Shown: positions 12,505 through 13,529 of the stretch, one piece after another
How the letters are laid out: each line of letters begins with the position of its first letter
How positions within the stretch are numbered: position 1 is the first letter of the stretch
Assembly: GCA_021780935.1 (NCBI GenBank)
Contig: JAJXXT010000137.1
Span: 1-13,529, forward strand
DNA from: Pseudomonadota bacterium
Lineage (GTDB): Bacteria > Pseudomonadota > Alphaproteobacteria > Acetobacterales > Acetobacteraceae
Direction of reading: 5' to 3'
DNA length: 13,529 nucleotides
Made by a program: the position numbers and the translations under genes
The notes under the pieces: model-generated
Seen by the model: only the letters and a program-made list of their open reading frames with translations
What the model was told of the DNA's origin: nothing
Database searches by the model: none

Positions 12505-12528
12505 CGTTCTACCTCCGGTGGTGTTTCG

Positions 12529-12978
12529 TCACGCGGGCGGCGCCGAGAGGACGTGCAGGATGCGCACGACGCCGGCGGCCAGCACGGCGTAGGACCAGGC
12601 GACGGGGTCGAACAGGTTGAAGAGAATCATGGGAGCGGTGGCCCAGCCGCGTTCCAGCGCCGAGGGATAGCCGAAAACGGGATCGGTGACGAAGGCGCAC
12701 GTGACGACGGCGACGCCGACAGCCGTCCAGCAATATCGGTTGGAGCGCGGCGCCGCGCGCCCCTCGCGCTCCAGCAACTGAACGATGGCCTGGGCATCCA
12801 GGAACAGCAGAATGCCTGCGACGAGGGCGATGGGCATCGTCAACCGGCGCAGCCCGGCCCGGCTGGTGAGGGCCGCGATGCTGCCGCCGTCGCTGAAATA
12901 CCCCAGCAGCCAGAGAAGAAGCGGGCCAACGATCATAAAACCCCACCGGATCAGCGTCTCGCCGGACGGGCGTTTCAT
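12529..12978 (-). CDS. Four-helix integral membrane protein, unknown function
   Basis: A 149-residue inner-membrane protein. Four hydrophobic segments are visible: about 9-28 (LIRWGFMIVGPLLLWLLGYF), 47-66 (TMPIALVAGILLFLDAQAIV), 82-102 (RYCWTAVGVAVVTCAFVTDP) and 115-140 (APMILFNLFDPVAWSYAVLA, continuing). The loop between helices 2 and 3 is charged (QLLEREGRAAPRSN). The start ATG 12978 has GGAGGTG 5-6 nt upstream, a near-perfect ribosome site. It precedes the secreted-protein gene by 24 nt. No family recognised; the pairing with a secreted partner recalls phage-encoded superinfection-exclusion or toxin-immunity cassettes, but nothing in sequence proves it. Confidence 0.8.
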   Translation of the reverse strand: MKRPSGETLIRWGFMIVGPLLLWLLGYFSDGGSIAALTSRAGLRRLTMPIALVAGILLFLDAQAIVQLLEREGRAAPRSNRYCWTAVGVAVVTCAFVTDPVFGYPSALERGWATAPMILFNLFDPVAWSYAVLAAGVVRILHVLSAPPA

Positions 12979-12996
12979 TGTTTCACCTCCGTCGCG

Positions 12997-13026
12997 AGGT
13001 TAGGCCTGCGCGGCGCGGGGATGCAA
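12997..13026 (-). promoter_or_regulatory. Candidate promoter of the membrane/secreted cassette
   Basis: On the minus strand TTGCAT (plus 13021-13026) and TAACCT (plus 12997-13002) are 18 bp apart, the same spacing and TAnnnT form as the candidate leftward early promoter. Initiation near 12990 would leave a very short leader carrying the GGAGGTG ribosome site. No copy of the operator motif is present, so this cassette may be expressed in the lysogen. By-eye call. Confidence 0.3.
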
Positions 13027-13040
13027 CCGGCGGTGTTGGC

Positions 13041-13529
13041 GTGATCGACGTAGCGGCCCTGGATGCGCCGACGGCGCGCGCGGTGACGGCGCTGCGCAAG
13101 CTCGGGGCGACCGACGAGGAGATCGCGGAACAGCTGGGCCTGGAGCCAGCGGCGATACGTCGCGGCGGCTGGCCGAAGGGAAAGCCGCGATCCGCGACGA
13201 CCCGCGCGAAGATGTCGGCGGCGAGCAACGCCGCGTGGGCCGATCCCGCCGTGCGCGCGAAGATGTCGGCGGCGAGCAAGGCCGCGTGGGCCGATCCCGC
13301 CGTGCGCGCGAAGATGTCGGCGGCGAGGAAGGCCGCGTGGGCCGATCCCGCCGTGCGCGCGAAGATATCGGCGGCGTGCAAGGCCGCGTTGGCCGATCCC
13401 GCCGTGCGCGCGAAGATGTCGGCGGCGAGGAAGGCCGCGTTGGCCGATCCCGCCGTGCGCGCGAAGATGTCGGCGGCGAGGAAGGCCGCGTGGGCCGATC
13501 CCGCCGTGCGCGCGAAGATGTCGGCGGCG
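13041..13529 (+). CDS. HTH-like protein with NUMOD3-like tandem repeats, partial at right edge
   Basis: An open frame from GTG 13041 runs off the window (163 codons seen). Residues 1-41 are helical and HTH-like (RAVTALRKLGATDEEIAEQL then GLEPAAIRRG). A linker WPKGKPRSATTR leads into 17-residue tandem repeats of the form AKMSAASKAAWADPAVR; six full copies and part of a seventh are present. The repeat resembles the NUMOD3 motif (S-x-x-T-R-x-K-M-S-A-A), a short DNA-binding module best known from GIY-YIG and HNH homing endonucleases. No nuclease domain is visible, though one could lie beyond the edge. The start is uncertain (weak ribosome site; frame open upstream). The minus strand is also open across the repeats, but HTH plus NUMOD3 similarity favours this strand. 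Confidence 0.7.
   Translation, partial: MIDVAALDAPTARAVTALRKLGATDEEIAEQLGLEPAAIRRGGWPKGKPRSATTRAKMSAASNAAWADPAVRAKMSAASKAAWADPAVRAKMSAARKAAWADPAVRAKISAACKAALADPAVRAKMSAARKAALADPAVRAKMSAARKAAWADPAVRAKMSAA
13209..13529 (+). repeat. 51-bp tandem repeat array (6.3 copies, continues past the edge)
   Basis: Copies begin with AAG at 13209, 13260, 13311, 13362, 13413, 13464 and 13515, an exact 51-bp period. Only a handful of bases differ among copies: codon 2 (ATG/ATA), codon 6 (AGC/AGG/TGC), codon 7 (AAC/AAG) and codon 10 (TGG/TTG). The remaining thirteen codons are identical in all six full copies. There are no spacers. Confidence 0.97.

Larger units (their letters stand above)
6934..13529. mobile_element. 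Left part of a tRNA-Thr-integrated prophage or phage-like element
   Basis: Evidence is the order of genes: intact tRNA-Thr, then integrase pointing at it, excisionase-like HTH, a run of tiny overlapping genes including a phage-type DUF7694 protein, an XRE repressor divergent from a Cro-like gene across an operator-like region, then a GIY-YIG-like gene and cassette genes. Codon use is more mixed and gene sizes are much smaller than in the chromosome to the left. No replication, packaging or structural genes fall in the window, so it cannot be told whether the element is a complete phage, a remnant or an integrative element with a phage-like control region. The right boundary is not seen. Confidence 0.85.

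Noticed and set aside
11686..13044. 452-codon plus-strand frame
   Set aside because: It begins inside the GIY-YIG-like gene in another frame and is antisense to the membrane and secreted genes, which have signal peptide, membrane helices and strong ribosome sites.
12983..13381. Minus-strand frame with repeats of the form AADIFARTAGSAHAALL
   Set aside because: A tandem DNA repeat with a length divisible by three is open on both strands. The plus strand gives an HTH-like head plus NUMOD3-like motifs, while the minus frame has no related family.
13209..13529. CRISPR array
   Set aside because: Units are directly contiguous with no unique spacers, keep reading frame, and encode a protein repeat.

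Overview
The window is GC-rich and looks like a chromosomal segment of an alphaproteobacterium. Three hallmarks point that way: a GapR/DUF2312 protein, a DUF1244 protein, and a KVAQ-type AarF/UbiB protein. Acetobacteraceae or a relative in Rhodospirillales is my best guess, but that placement is inference only.

Positions 1 to about 6933 are ordinary core chromosome. From left to right: the N-terminal part of a glycerate 2-kinase (minus strand, cut by the window edge); divergent DUF1244 and GapR genes (plus); a long-chain acyl-CoA synthetase (minus), convergent with gapR; then, divergent from it, an M3-family oligoendopeptidase F, an AarF/ABC1/UbiB kinase-like protein and an overlapping 87-aa unknown protein (all plus). 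The block ends with an intact tRNA-Thr(CGT) gene with encoded CCA.

From the 3' end of that tRNA to the right edge lies the left part of an integrated temperate phage or phage-like element. A tyrosine integrase sits beside the tRNA. A leftward early operon (10788 to 7006) contains seven small genes followed by the integrase gene. Among the small genes are an excisionase-like HTH protein and a DUF7694 protein. Six consecutive gene junctions overlap by ATGA or TGATG. The operon lies downstream of a short XRE repressor. A Cro-like HTH gene is divergent from the repressor, and the 91-bp region between them holds inverted repeats. A 16-bp motif from this region recurs, in the same orientation relative to transcription, between the repressor and the leftward operon. 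This looks like a lysis-lysogeny switch with shared operators, whose repressor lacks a self-cleaving peptidase domain.

Rightward of Cro come a GIY-YIG/MUG113-like protein and a 43-aa ORF. Next is a two-gene minus-strand cassette encoding a four-helix membrane protein and a small secreted protein, which is a candidate lysogenic-conversion or superinfection-exclusion module. Last is a plus-strand gene running off the window. It encodes an HTH-like head followed by near-identical 17-residue NUMOD3-like repeats (51 bp each), which differ only at a few codon positions, all changing the amino acid. This repeat protein and the membrane/secreted cassette are the parts most likely to be undescribed. 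The right end of the element is not in the window.
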